From assembly GCF_000003605.2 (NCBI RefSeq), contig NW_003106603.1:45661-72581 (forward strand): 26,921 nt of DNA, in the 5' to 3' direction. The position numbers and the translations under genes are program-made. The DNA is from Saccoglossus kowalevskii. Lineage: Eukaryota > Hemichordata > Enteropneusta > Harrimaniidae. The notes beneath the pieces are model-generated. The model was not told where the DNA came from. It made no database searches and saw nothing but the letters and a program-made list of their open reading frames with translations. Shown piece by piece: positions 1 through 10,735 of this stretch (position 1 is the first letter of the stretch; each line of letters begins with the position of its first letter).

Positions 1-68
1 CATTGACACGCTATGGCCATCTGACGCATGCGCAGGTGACGACTCCCTCGCTTTAAGACCGTTTTCAT

Positions 69-1314
69 TTATGGGCACATGTTAACAATAGCTTCTTCTT
101 TACACACTCGTGGGTTTTTCTCATTGGGATCACAATCCTTTTCGTCACTCTGGTCCAAGCAATCACAGATTCCATCACATTTACGGCATTTGTCCAAACA
201 CATCCCGTTGTCGCGACACTCGAACCACTCAATTCCCTTATCTTGTTTGTCTTTGAATGAGGATTTGCAATCCTCTGTTAACATAAAAAGAAAGGATTGT
301 AAATCCACAATGTTGCATACTAATTACCTAATTTACATATATTTATGTATATTTGCATGATGGAAATCGTAGAAGAATTTCAGAGCAATTTAAACTTCAT
401 TGTGTGTGTTTGTGCAGGTTATTTTTTCTCGACCCTTATTTTTATAATCACCCACCAGCCGGAAACAGTAGTTCTCACGAACAAACCTCTTATTTCGGAG
501 TTACGTGATTTGTATAATTGTTAATTTATGGATCTTGGATCTGTTTTAGTATTGCAACAATTTTCTCATTATAATTATCAAATTAGCGTAATTTTCTGTT
601 TTTCAGTAAAGCTTACCCGCGTGTTTGGTTATGCATTCGTCACCAACTTCGTCGGAGCCATCATCGCAGTCAATTATAGCATCACATCTGTGACGTATTG
701 GGATACACGCTGGTGAGCCACCGGCACAGTTGAACTTACGACTGTCGCTTACCTGTGCGCATACGCTTTCACCTGAAAAACAAACAAACAATGGTTTACA
801 ACGTATTGAAAAACGTGACCTATTTAAATCGTGTTTTCTATGAAACGTTACGTAGCTACAGTCGTTTGTCTTGATCCGACGAAGCGCCGTATGGTGGTAC
901 ATTCGATCGCGTATAGTCCTCCTCTTGCGCTCACTCGCAATCGCGCCCTCATGCGAAGCGCTTCTGTTTCTTTTGCTTACACCACCCTGCCCCGTCGCCA
1001 AGGGCGCGAAAAGAAAGTTGGGTTTGGAGAGCTTCTTCAAAGATTTTATTTTATCTGAGTATTAGTTTCAGATACAATTCTACATCCACAAATTACTCGA
1101 TCATGTGATAAATAAATTGTAATACTAATATGATTAATCTTACTCCATTGACGCTTAGATGCAATAAGCATAAGTCCTTCCAATTCCTTCAATTCAATGT
1201 CCCGTAAAATACTATCCACTTCCTTTTCTTGTTTAGTTTCGCTAGCATGGTACACGGCTGCTGCTGCCACGTACACGAGAACTGAGACTATTATCAGAGA
1301 GCGAATCATTGTGT
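69..1314 (-). CDS. Small secreted two-LDLa-domain protein (paralogue A), 3 coding exons
   Basis: Spliced model: exon 1 1314-1144 (ATG at 1309-1307), exon 2 772-617, exon 3 274-69 (stop TAA 71-69); 528 coding bases, 175 residues. Donors GTAAGA and GTAAGC and acceptors TTTTTCAG and TTAACAG are canonical; both introns are phase 1 and join in frame. Residues 1-20 form a hydrophobic signal peptide. Residues 21-53 are an acidic, helix-prone segment ending in dibasic Lys52-Arg53, like a pro-region. Residues 60-102 are a canonical LDLa domain: six Cys (60, 71, 78, 85, 91, 102) and the calcium-binding pattern CDAIIDCDDGSDE. Residues 110-155 are a second LDLa with two extra Cys (137, 144), followed by a tail with Cys165 and Cys174. 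LDLa domains fold around calcium and bind ligands outside the cell; the ligand here is unknown. An acceptor site (TTTATTGCAG) lies 5 bases upstream of the ATG, so an untranslated 5' exon is likely. A paralogue lies about 10 kb upstream on the same strand. Confidence 0.82.
275..616 (-). other. Intron 2 of LDLa gene A
   Basis: Phase-1 GT-AG intron of 342 bases between the two LDLa exons on the minus strand (donor GTAAGC read from 616 down, acceptor TTAACAG ending at 275). It is AT-rich and I see no other feature in it. Confidence 0.75.
773..1143 (-). other. Intron 1 of LDLa gene A
   Basis: Phase-1 intron of 371 bases between the signal/pro-region exon and the first LDLa exon (donor GTAAGA, acceptor TTTGTTTTTCAG). 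The small open frames on the plus strand here do not resemble any protein I recognise. Confidence 0.75.
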
Positions 1315-1738
1315 CTGCAATAAATAACAAAGGATATAATTAATTGACATCACTTGATTATGTAGACAAATTGTTAGGTAGTAGAGATTTACATAATTGC
1401 AAAAACATTCCTTCTGTAACGTGTGTACTGTGAAGTACTTTATTTTCACTTGGAATTTATTCTCGCTATTTTTCCTGAGGATATGAATCAGTGAAAATAA
1501 ATTGTTTCCTATATTTTACACACAACTCATTAAAAATCAGTGAAAATAATCTTCGTGGAAAAATGTCTTTTTCGTCAGCGAAAATTAATTCCAGCTAAAA
1601 TAAAGCGTTCTATAGTATTTGAGGCGAGGGTAATACGTCATGTCCGCTAGCAATGAAGCGCTCCTGTGGCGTGAGAATGGTGTTGATGGGTACATGAGTG
1701 CGTAAATGATTTACATCGGCTGACACGCTTCCGGAGGA

Positions 1739-2074
1739 TTAAAGGGCGGTGGTCGCCACGCCACGCATGTACGACATTTGTGCTGATAAACATTGATTTT
1801 CCCACAATCCAATGCGCTCTTCGAATGAAATCACGAGTACGAGTTTTGACCTGGGCGCGGCTTGCACTAATTACTACCGGTGACCCCTTCGATACTTTCC
1901 AATAACCAAACAAAAAAAATACCTAGTTGAAGTTTGGTAACCCCTCTGTTTGTACTCGTTGGTCTGCGCATGGAAGGTACCTTCCATGGTCTGTGCAACA
2001 GTCAAAGTCGCCATCTTTGTTTATATGAGACCCGCATCGCGCGCATGCGTGGCGCGACGACCACCGCCCTTTAA
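1739..2074. mobile_element. TTAA-flanked MITE, family 1 copy 1 (336 bp)
   Basis: Left end TTAAAGGGCGGTGGTCG is matched in inverted orientation by the right end CGACCACCGCCCTTTAA. The inverted repeat continues imperfectly for roughly 38 bases, including CGCCACGCATG in both arms. TTAA at both outer edges fits insertion into TTAA, as in piggyBac-type elements. No transposase is present. The inside holds a 20-bp perfect palindrome at 1969-1988. Two shorter relatives lie at 17101-17233 and 17969-18099. Assignment to a transposon superfamily is inference. Confidence 0.68.
1969..1988. repeat. 20-bp perfect palindrome
   Basis: CATGGAAGGTACCTTCCATG is its own reverse complement. It sits inside MITE copy 1 and is flanked by TTGGTCTG and GTCTGTG. 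A split version with the same half-sites occurs at 15310-15342. Confidence 0.9.
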
Positions 2075-3021
2075 TTTAAATTTCCACTAATGTTTTATAG
2101 TCGTTGGTCATCGTGCAATGTGCGTTGGAATTTATTGTAAACAAACAGTGTACTAGGATCTTACACGCGTACATGCGTTGCGTGTGTGAGGTATTTTTAC
2201 CTCCATGATAGAGTGGCCCATATCGAACACGATCGCGTCATGACGACCAGGCGCCACCCTTCAGTATTTGTCCATAATTATGCCCACGCGTTCTTACTAA
2301 CGATTTTATACGTCGTTTGCTTTGTTTTGATTAAAAAATGGACCCTAGGGTATCTTAATAGACACATGACAGAGGGACACTGCATTTTTGCAATCGCGAG
2401 ATTCTTAGTCACCAATAAAACCACGTACTCTTCTCTGGGGTCCTGTAAAACCCATTGTTATTCTTGTCAATGCCAATGTTAATGGAACTAGGGTTGGTCG
2501 TTTATGTCCCAAGTACAGCGTTTTGCTTCACGGGTCAGACATAGCACAATGAATAAGCAACAACCTGCTAGCCATCGCGGTATTACTTTTATTAGCAAAC
2601 ACCTTTTTGTCAAAAGCTGATAACCTTGGTTCTCAGAGCAGTTTCGACAAACAAAAGGACTGAGAGAGAGTACAATCAGTCTTGTCCACACAAACCACAA
2701 AGTTTGACAACCATAGCAAATCACACAATGGATTGACCTTTATTTAGATCAGTCTCATGTCTATTTCACGTCTACATATCTCAGCGTAGAAATTGTTTGA
2801 ACTGTAACTTTGCTTGCTTATCGGATTATATGACTGGCATAGATTCGACAAGAATCAGACAATCCTAACTCTTGGTTGATTGATCAATAACTTCGTTTTG
2901 GGGGCACCACAGGTGGACCAACAAGCCCTGTAGGTCCATGGTCATATTGGTATAATGGCAAACAGAGAGTGAGCCATTAGCACAATCCGATCCGATATGG
3001 GTCATGACATGTACATTTAAC

Positions 3022-3052
3022 CTCAGACTAGTAATTGTATTACTAGTCTGAG
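3022..3052. repeat. Perfect hairpin, 14-bp arms, 3-base loop
   Basis: CTCAGACTAGTAAT, loop TGT, then ATTACTAGTCTGAG, with no mismatch in the arms. It lies in non-coding DNA; no precursor-length extension suggesting a miRNA is seen. Confidence 0.9.
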
Positions 3053-4733
3053 ATTTAACTATTTAAACCTATTATTTTTGAAAAAAAAGCTGAAATGAAT
3101 TGTAAGGCTGAACCATTGTCCAATGAAAAATGGGTCGAGATTTTTGGGGGTCGAGATGTCTAATACCCTAGTTCATCTATGGTTCAATTAATGCCAAGAT
3201 TTTGTCAAATACATGTAGTAACTTGAGCACTTTCATTTGTCCATGGTTTGTATTGCCCGTGATGTTTTCTGACTCTATACCACAAATACAGACGCGACTT
3301 ATGATCACATTCACTGGAGCGTGTGAAGGTTCACGTGTTCCCCTGACAAGTCTATTTTACCATACTAGTAGTACATGTACTCTAGGGTATAGCATTTTAC
3401 TGATTGTTCTTTGTGCGGGCCAGACAGTCCGTAGATTTGTCTAATCGCCATATTGTATGAACGTTGATGAATATTACTAATGGAATTATAAATAATTTGC
3501 ATATATGTCGAATGCAGCCAGTAGAATGTCCACATCGCACCACCACTTATTATTGGATGAGTTTGAGCGTACTTTGGGCAAAGCATTGAGGTAAAAAAGA
3601 ACTTCCATGGGCAAAGCGACACAGCCATCTTGGACCGAACCATTTTATTGTGGGCGACAATGCGTTAAACAAATGTTATTGCTCATCATATTACACGGAA
3701 ATGAAAATTTATTTTCTACTATTCAAGTGACAGGGACTCTCTCGTATTCCATATAAGACACTGGCACAAATTTAATTGAGATAGACCCCGAGTTAGACTG
3801 CAACGTTTGAAATAACGTTGATCTGATCTTTTTATGTAGCCTTGATAAAGTTGATTCATTAAAAGTGTCTAAAAATAACCCAGTATTGCATTCTATTCTA
3901 CAATTGTTAAAAAGAAATCGTGTCTTGCCACAACTGAAGACACAGTGCCATTATTACCTACCACCCACGCCAAACTTGGAGGAGGGCGCCGTTTTCTGAT
4001 CTAACAAAGGCACAAAACAAAATAAGTATGTACCGATGTATTCATGTATCGGCATGTGATCACTTAGAGGAGACTTCACTTTTACACAAAAGAACTCCTT
4101 TCGATCGCAAGAAACTATTATATTGAAGACAACCAGACTATTGACTGTTTTGACCAATCCATTATCATCACCGAACGGTCTGATTCATGGCACTTGAGAG
4201 CGGTAAAATACATTGCAACCAACCTTCAACATAGCATGGAGCATTCGTATTACCTCCATGAACATAGTAATGCTATTGGAGCGTTCATTTGCCGTCATTC
4301 CGGGTCACTGTCGATGGAAACAAGAACGATATTCTTCGTACATTTACGTTTCTTGATTGTCCACAGACCATATAGATTGAACGACTGTAGTTTGTCTCAG
4401 CACTGAGCTTTGAACTCGTGTTTATTAACTCTTTATATATGTACTTTATTGTAAATAGGGGTACTTTTCATACGTACACATGTACTCAAAATCCTTCCAA
4501 GGATGAAATATCTAATATAGTAAGTTTGCTTTCTTTCCTAAACGTTATGGTTACCACCCCAAGTTCGTTTGTCGGATTGTTGTTTTGTTTAAACAGGTCC
4601 ACACTTGATTTAAACCAAGGTTAAAATGTGTGTTTTTTTCGCAAATCTTTCCATGTGTAAAAAAATAGATATACGTCTATTAATTTTGATATACATGTAC
4701 TGCGTGTGTATAAACAATTTATAGCGTACTCAC

Positions 4734-4870
4734 CTATTGTAGCTGTGCGTGTCTTCTGGTGTAGATGAACTGTTCTGCAACGCTGTCGGAGCGCGGTGTG
4801 TTTAGGTGAACCTGAGCAGAGAGGGCGTGGAAGACTGAACTACCGAGGGGCGTTCAACCTGTAGTGGCGT
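4734..4870 (-). other. Candidate untranslated first exon of LDLa gene A
   Basis: Read on the minus strand, the stretch ends at a strong donor, ATAG|GTGAGTACG (GT at 4733-4732), in a locally GC/CpG-richer segment. LDLa gene A has an acceptor directly before its ATG and so needs an upstream exon; this is the best donor I noticed in range. The 3.4-kb link and the 5' limit are guesses. Confidence 0.2.
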
Positions 4871-5925
4871 TCTACACAAAGGCAGGCGAGATCATTTACA
4901 TGTAAAAGCCGCATAAATTATCTCCATATGAGGTTGACGACTTAATATAAATTATGCTTCGTATTGTCTTCAATTCAATTCAAGATGTAACATATGCGAA
5001 ATAACGACTGCGTGAAAACAAATAAACACATTCTGTTTATTAGCCACATATAATTACATGTCGACGAATCGAATAGCCAGGAGACTTGACCTGAAACCCG
5101 CTAAATTTATAGTGTTAGTGGTGGGTTATAAATCACTGAGGAGGGGACAAACATGTTTCTAGTTTCACAATATATGTGACTGAATTGGCAAGACATATCA
5201 CGCGATTTTGACAATTCTCAAAATATGACAGATAATATGTGAATTAATTGCCGGCATGAAAATTCTGTTAATTTTTAAAATATTACAGCGCCGTAGTTTT
5301 GGGGTAACTGGCGGGGAAGGGGATATTCCCCCATCACTCGGTGTCGACATCTATCAGTTTGTGCCTCAATTATATCACTGGGAAACAAATCGGTCTTAGT
5401 CCTCAACAACTGCAAAGTGGTTTGCACTTGCCGATTCAGATTACCTAATGTGCGCGTCCCATTCAGCTGGTTCGTGCAGCATTTATTTACTTATCAGTGG
5501 CCGTGACGTGGACTAGATTTTGAATTTAAAATACCCAAAAAACAAACATATTTTTTTATATTTCTTGTGTTGTATACTTTGCAGTTAAGTGCAACATATT
5601 ACCCAGACAGTCAGCATAGCCATTCTGTTTTATTGCATCCAAGCCGGAGGTACATTGGAATATTTATATAAATTAAAAACATGATTCTAAACATATCATA
5701 TCGCCTGGTGGGGGATAATTACTCCTAATAACAACAAGTATCAAAAAGACCCAAAGTCCGGGAAAGGGGTAACATATTTTCGCACAATTGTGTGAAAGGA
5801 GTAAACATTTTTGCATTTAGGATGTCTGTGGAAATAGGGTAGCGTAACCTCCCCAGAATTTGCATGCAATTGCGACGCTGTTGTGACCTGTGAATTGAGT
5901 TCTCCGGGCGTCAAAACGTATGCTA

Positions 5926-6010
5926 ATGAATAGAATAGAATAGTACTTTATTGACACCGTAAGTTAGTTTAGTTATGGACATGAAGTTGAAATTTTGAAA
6001 ACATTCAAAA
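5926..6010 (-). mobile_element. Probable 3' tail of a non-LTR element (minus strand)
   Basis: On the minus strand the segment reads GGTGTCAATAAAGTACTATT followed by TCTATTCTATTC. An AATAAAGT-like signal followed at once by a short pentamer repeat is typical of LINE/SINE 3' ends. No coding remnant was found to its right, so only the tail may be present and the inner limit is arbitrary. Confidence 0.35.
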
Positions 6011-7284
6011 GTTGGTAATGTGTTATTTGCGTGCAATTCATACGTACCGCGGTTACGTAATGAGAACAAATTCACACCTCAGGCTAGTCGCCACACGTCA
6101 AACAGGTGCCAATGGTGTGTAAAGTGAGTGTTAATTTCACAGTCGCTGTATTAGAACTTGTTTAACTTAGTGTTTTTTTTTCCAGCACAGTCTCTCAATT
6201 GGTTGAAAGTCGCAATCTAAGTACACTAGAATATTTTAGTTTGTTAATTTCATGATGATTGAATAATAACAAAATCCAATTTAGGTTGATCACTTTAACT
6301 ATAGGGGTGAAAAAAATGTTTTGTACGCGTGAATGAAAGTTGAATTTCAAGTTACTACTACGATGGGCGTCTCCGTAATACATGAACGCTCTATAAACAT
6401 CCGTACACCTTTTCTTCCGACGTCCATTTTATCCACCCCACTTGTTTTCACACAGGTTACTTTTCATACCGGTATTATCATTATTGTCTGTTTGAGTTTA
6501 ACGAGTCACGGACATTGAAGTGGTGTCTTGTTTTGTATGTCACAGCCTCAGTCACAGTTCACAAGAATTGTGCCACAAATATGTTGCTCCATTTATCGAA
6601 GGCTCCATTTATCATTCAGTTGATAGCGAATGGTGTATATACCGCCCACGTGCCCGGGGTGGTGGTGTCTATACACGCTATGGTGGTATGCACCACTGGT
6701 ACTCTGGGTGACAACTTTCCATACTTGTAATTCGGATAGACTGAAACCAGTCAAGTGAAAAAAAATACAGCTTTTGATATTGGCCGGAACACTGCGTAGA
6801 CCATGGAGCCTTTTTTTAGCTCCATGCGACAAAGATTTTATCTTGATAGTTTAGTTCAGTTGAATGACCTCTGACATACTGACCCCTCCATGACATTCAG
6901 CCATGAAGCTAAATACGCCGTGCAACAATGCAGGTATTCTTACAATACACACTGCCCTCTGGAGAAAATGTCCCGTCTGCATAGTTTTCTTATTGTGCAC
7001 AATTGCTGGGCAATATCTTTGAAATAGTAATCAAGTAGCCATTGTATAGTGCCACATTCCACCGACGTTACTCCATGTTTTTGTCATTTTCTAAACCAAC
7101 CAAATCAGTCTGATTGAGTTCGCAGAAAATCATTGGACGCCCGAGATAACACTAAATACGTCACGGTGTATGTAGCACTGGTGAATCGCTTCGCCGCATG
7201 AACAGTTCTAGTAGACGGATCTCAAGATTTTCTTCCGTTTCTATTTCCTGTCGTAATTTACGAGTCCTCGATTATTGTGGTACC

Positions 7285-7313
7285 ACGGTTACTAAATCTT
7301 TTTTAGTAACCGT
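7285..7313. repeat. Hairpin with 12-bp perfect arms
   Basis: ACGGTTACTAAA, a 5-base loop, then TTTAGTAACCGT. Outside the arms, pairing continues loosely (GTGGTACC versus GGTGGTAC). The core GGTTACTA recurs in the palindrome at 7755. Confidence 0.85.
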
Positions 7314-7754
7314 CACGGTGGTGGTACAGAGCGTGGGATTCTATGCGTGATTATACGACTGATGAGCATTTGTAGATTGCCGACGGAAGAATTGGAAGCC
7401 TTCTTGGTTATGTGTGAAGTGAATTGAATAGCTAGAATGATCCACAACTTTTCACAGATTTGCGTGTTCTGTTTGGACACACTACATTCAATCCAAACAT
7501 AATACGCGGTCTTAAAATACGCAATGCTCACACAGAAAAAAAAAACGCTCTACAGATTTGTAACTTTTTTATGTTGCGTAAGATGCCATTATTAAACTGT
7601 CTCCCATCATAACACTGCACCCCGCTGGAGTTTGAAACATGTACACGCAAGTATGAACTAGTACATGTAAATTGTTTCAACATCTTCCTTCAGTGTTTCT
7701 TTACACATACAAATACCGTTTCAATGGAACCATGGTGCGGTGTGGGTTAACACT

Positions 7755-7770
7755 CGGTTACTAGTAACCG
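7755..7770. repeat. 16-bp perfect palindrome
   Basis: CGGTTACTAGTAACCG is self-complementary and shares its half-site with the hairpin 470 bases upstream. Confidence 0.88.
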
Positions 7771-8521
7771 TGGTTTACAGTGCTTTGAGCCATTTTAAAA
7801 TTGTGTGTATTAATGACCGGGATGTGTTTACCATGGTTTCTCCTCATTTTATTTCATCAACCAGTTCTACAAGAGTATATCTCACTGATATCTTCATTGC
7901 TGGATACCATATTTGTTTGATTTCTTGCATATTGCGTATTCTATTACGGTATTTCAATCTAATTACATTTAATTTTTTTTCATAGTTGTCTAACTCCCAT
8001 TCAGTGTGTTTCTCTTAGTTCCAGCAGTATATTTTCTTGTAAACGTTTTTTTTTTTTCAAATACGACATTCATTGAGCTCCCTGTATGTGGCCCGGTTCT
8101 TCAAACGTAATCTAACGTGTTCATGCATGAATGTTCTCAATAGGATCAACCCTATTGTAATACATGTAATACTGCCGTCAACGACGTAGATGTTGCTTCG
8201 AAATTGACGAGGATCGAGTTCCCCGGCTGTTACTTTTCCGAGTGCGCTCGCCACAAAAATGAAAATAGGAGATGGGGTGTATAACCAGACGCATGCTAGC
8301 CTGAATCATAGACCCTGCCAGACTAGTTATGTCATTTTTTGTTTAAGCATATTACCTCGAGCCAGTAACAGACCCCCCCCCCCATTGAGGATTTTGTCAG
8401 ACACGTATTTTGCCACTGAACTCATTCCTACTAGTTTTATGAATTTAAATGACAGTGTACAGCCAACATTTCGTAATTTGCAGATTCATACAGACACTGT
8501 GACTGGAGAGCAAGGTAAAAC

Positions 8522-8860
8522 ACTGCGATACGATTTTCCGTTTTCGACAATGTGAAATTCTTTCGATTTTATGCAGAAAAATACAGTATTTTTACCAAGT
8601 AAAATCATATTTGTTAAAGTTATTTTTCATACATGAGTTGTCGAAGACACTATATGGTTTGTAATTTCATTCAACTTCTTGCAATCATGATTATTAAGAC
8701 AAATTATTTATGGGTGTACGGGGAATACAATTCGTTATGGATTTTTCTTAATATAAATGTTTGAATTATCTTGACAAAATTATTTTTTTTTTCATTTTTT
8801 TTTCTGCCCCCAAAACGAAAGAATTTCATAATGTCGAAAACGGAAAGTCTTTATCGTAGT
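8522..8860. mobile_element. Foldback / MITE-like element with long inverted repeats
   Basis: The left arm around 8535-8564 (TTTTCCGTTTTCGACA then GTGAAATTCTTTCG) is the reverse complement, with few mismatches, of the right arm around 8817-8847 (CGAAAGAATTTCATAATG then TCGAAAACGGAAAG). The match extends outwards (ACTGCGATA versus TATCGTAGT) and inwards through a GCAGAAAAA-like block, giving arms of roughly 60-70 bases around an AT-rich centre. There is no coding capacity. No clear target duplication was identified, so the outer limits are approximate. Confidence 0.65.
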
Positions 8861-10005
8861 ATTCAATACACCTTTACATTGTGAGGAGCCATTTCCTGAC
8901 CAATATATTCACCTCAACTGCCTGAGATTTTGGTTCCATTTCGACCAGGATTAGCAATATTTGGCCTATCATTGGTCACATTTCGTCTAATGCACTTCAT
9001 TTGCATCATGCTAGCATTTGCAAGTGTCTGTTTTGAATGATAATTAAGCCTGTTTTATATTTGAATGTTTTTTTCAATATCAATAATTACAATATAAACT
9101 TTGACAAATGAATTAAAAAAGATATCTATATTACCACAATTCCGTAAAACAAACATTGGCCCTCAGACCAATAAAGGGCCCGATGTTTGTCTCAATTAAG
9201 TATTAACTTCTTATTGCGTCAATATACTTGTACAAAATTAATATATTATCACAATTTCACTTCTATGCTGCTGTCGTCCCAAACAGGAAGATTACCAAGG
9301 TATTTTGCAAAAAACATGTGAGCGTCACGGTAGCAACCTTTACTTTGCATTCCAAAGCATGATTCTGTCTTTGCTCCTGCGAAAGGGTTCAATGACATGG
9401 CTATACACCAAGAATGTCTCCGATAGAGATGCAACAACCTTTAACTTTTAAGTGATTAACATAGTCGTGAAACTATTCAACCTATGCTATAGAGGTTACA
9501 TGTCAAACTATTATAAGGGAGATTTGTTTGCATAAATGAGTTACACACACTGAAATACAAACAACACGATGTAAAATACGTCGTGCTACCAGGTGCAACG
9601 AACCAACAAGCAAAGTAATTTCTCTGAACAACCCAACCATGTATGACATTTCCCCTCTCATTGTTATGAAAAAATGGTGAATTTTCAAGTGAGCGTATCT
9701 TTGAATTTCTGGACTAAAGTTAGATTAGTTCGATAATAAAGTCGGTGTTTCTAAGCGTGATTTGAAAACCACGGAGAGGGGTTGTTTTAGATTTTGCAGA
9801 ACGCTCGTATGTTTTATCTATACCAGTCACTCAGATCAATTAACACGTGACTTGCCGTGAAAATGCTGAAATTAAACTTATGTAAATACGCCTCGTGGGA
9901 TTTGGATGTCATAGAAACGGTACTGTGTATACATCATTGTCCGAATCGCACAGTTTCGAGAGCTTGGCCGAATAAACAAACCTTGGTTGCCGAAAAAAAC
10001 TTGAT
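8861..10005. other. Gene-free stretch
   Basis: AT-rich DNA without a recognisable exon. The only structure noted is an imperfect inverted repeat near 9150-9192 (ACAAACATTGGCCCT against AGGGCCCGATGTTTGT). Short open frames on the minus strand at 9249-9437 and 9503-9688 show no domain. Confidence 0.55.
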
Positions 10006-10587
10006 TTGATTTTTAAAAAATATAAACCATTCTTATCTTTTAAATGAAACAAATATTATCTAATTATCAAAACTAAAAACAATTGATGAGAAATTAAAAG
10101 AAGAGTTTACAACTGAGTGGAAAAATGAAATAAATAATGACAATAGAAAAAAATCAAATTCTAAAAATAAACTAAGAACCTACAAACTTTTTAAAACCAA
10201 AATAGAACAAGAAAACTACTTAACAATTATGAAAAATAGTGAACTTCGCAAATCCTTAACAAAATTTAGACTTGGCAACCACTGTCTGAAAATTGAAACA
10301 GGCCGGCATATAGTAGGATTGGATTTTAAAGACAGAGTCTGCAATATGTGCGACAATGACCATGTTGAAGATGAACAACATTTTGTCATAAATTGTCCTC
10401 ATTACAACGAAATAAGATTAAAACTTTACATTGTAGCTAATAAATGTATACCAAATTTTGACAAATTTAGTAATGAAAATAAATTCATATCATTACTAAG
10501 TAACGAGAAAATGTCAATTCCTTATTGCAATATTTGAAAAACTGTTTTAATACAAGACAGCAGCACCTACATAAACTAAGCCAGTAA
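10006..10587 (+). pseudogene. Decayed LINE ORF2 C-terminal fragment
   Basis: The reading frame is open from 10064 to 10537 and encodes the segment after the reverse transcriptase domain. Landmarks are LRKSLTKFRLGNH, KIETGRH, then a CCHC cluster C-x2-C-x9-H-x4-C in the sequence running from RVCNMC to HFVINCPHY. The same frame continues upstream to about 10006 but is broken by TAA at 10061-10063. Near 10530 a one-base shift interrupts the end: the current frame stops at TGA 10535-10537, while the neighbouring frame continues as YLKNCFNTRQQHLHKLSQ to a stop at 10585-10587. These breaks, and the absence of endonuclease and polymerase domains, make it a dead copy. Confidence 0.8.
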
Positions 10588-10735
10588 CACATTCCTTGTA
10601 TACAAATTTATCTTTTTTTAATGCTTTTTTGTTCCCTTACTTTTTATGTAGTTATTTTTCTTTTACTAATATCTGATTTGTAACCCTTTTCATCCCCTCC
10701 GGGGGATGTTGTGTGTTAATAAATAAATAAAAATG
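10006..10735 (+). mobile_element. 5'-truncated non-LTR retrotransposon (LINE) 3' end
   Basis: Contains the C-terminal coding tail of a LINE reverse-transcriptase polyprotein (see the pseudogene entry), then about 150 bases of 3' UTR ending in TTAATAAATAAATAAAA. That A-rich end is typical of target-primed reverse transcription. The 5' limit is set by loss of recognisable coding similarity; a target-site duplication was not found by eye. Confidence 0.7.

Larger units (their letters stand above)
2075..8521. other. Gene-free stretch
   Basis: About 6.4 kb with no exon I can defend. Open frames are short, carry no recognisable domain and fit chance. It contains the hairpins at 3022-3052, 6802-6826, 7285-7313 and 7755-7770, a probable minus-strand LINE 3' tail near 5930, a C-tract at about 8371-8383, and a minus-strand donor-like site at 4733 that could end an untranslated first exon of LDLa gene A. 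Confidence 0.6.

Noticed and set aside
2488-2724. Cys-rich 78-codon minus-strand frame
   Set aside because: Cys spacing fits no known domain and no splice or signal-peptide context supports it.
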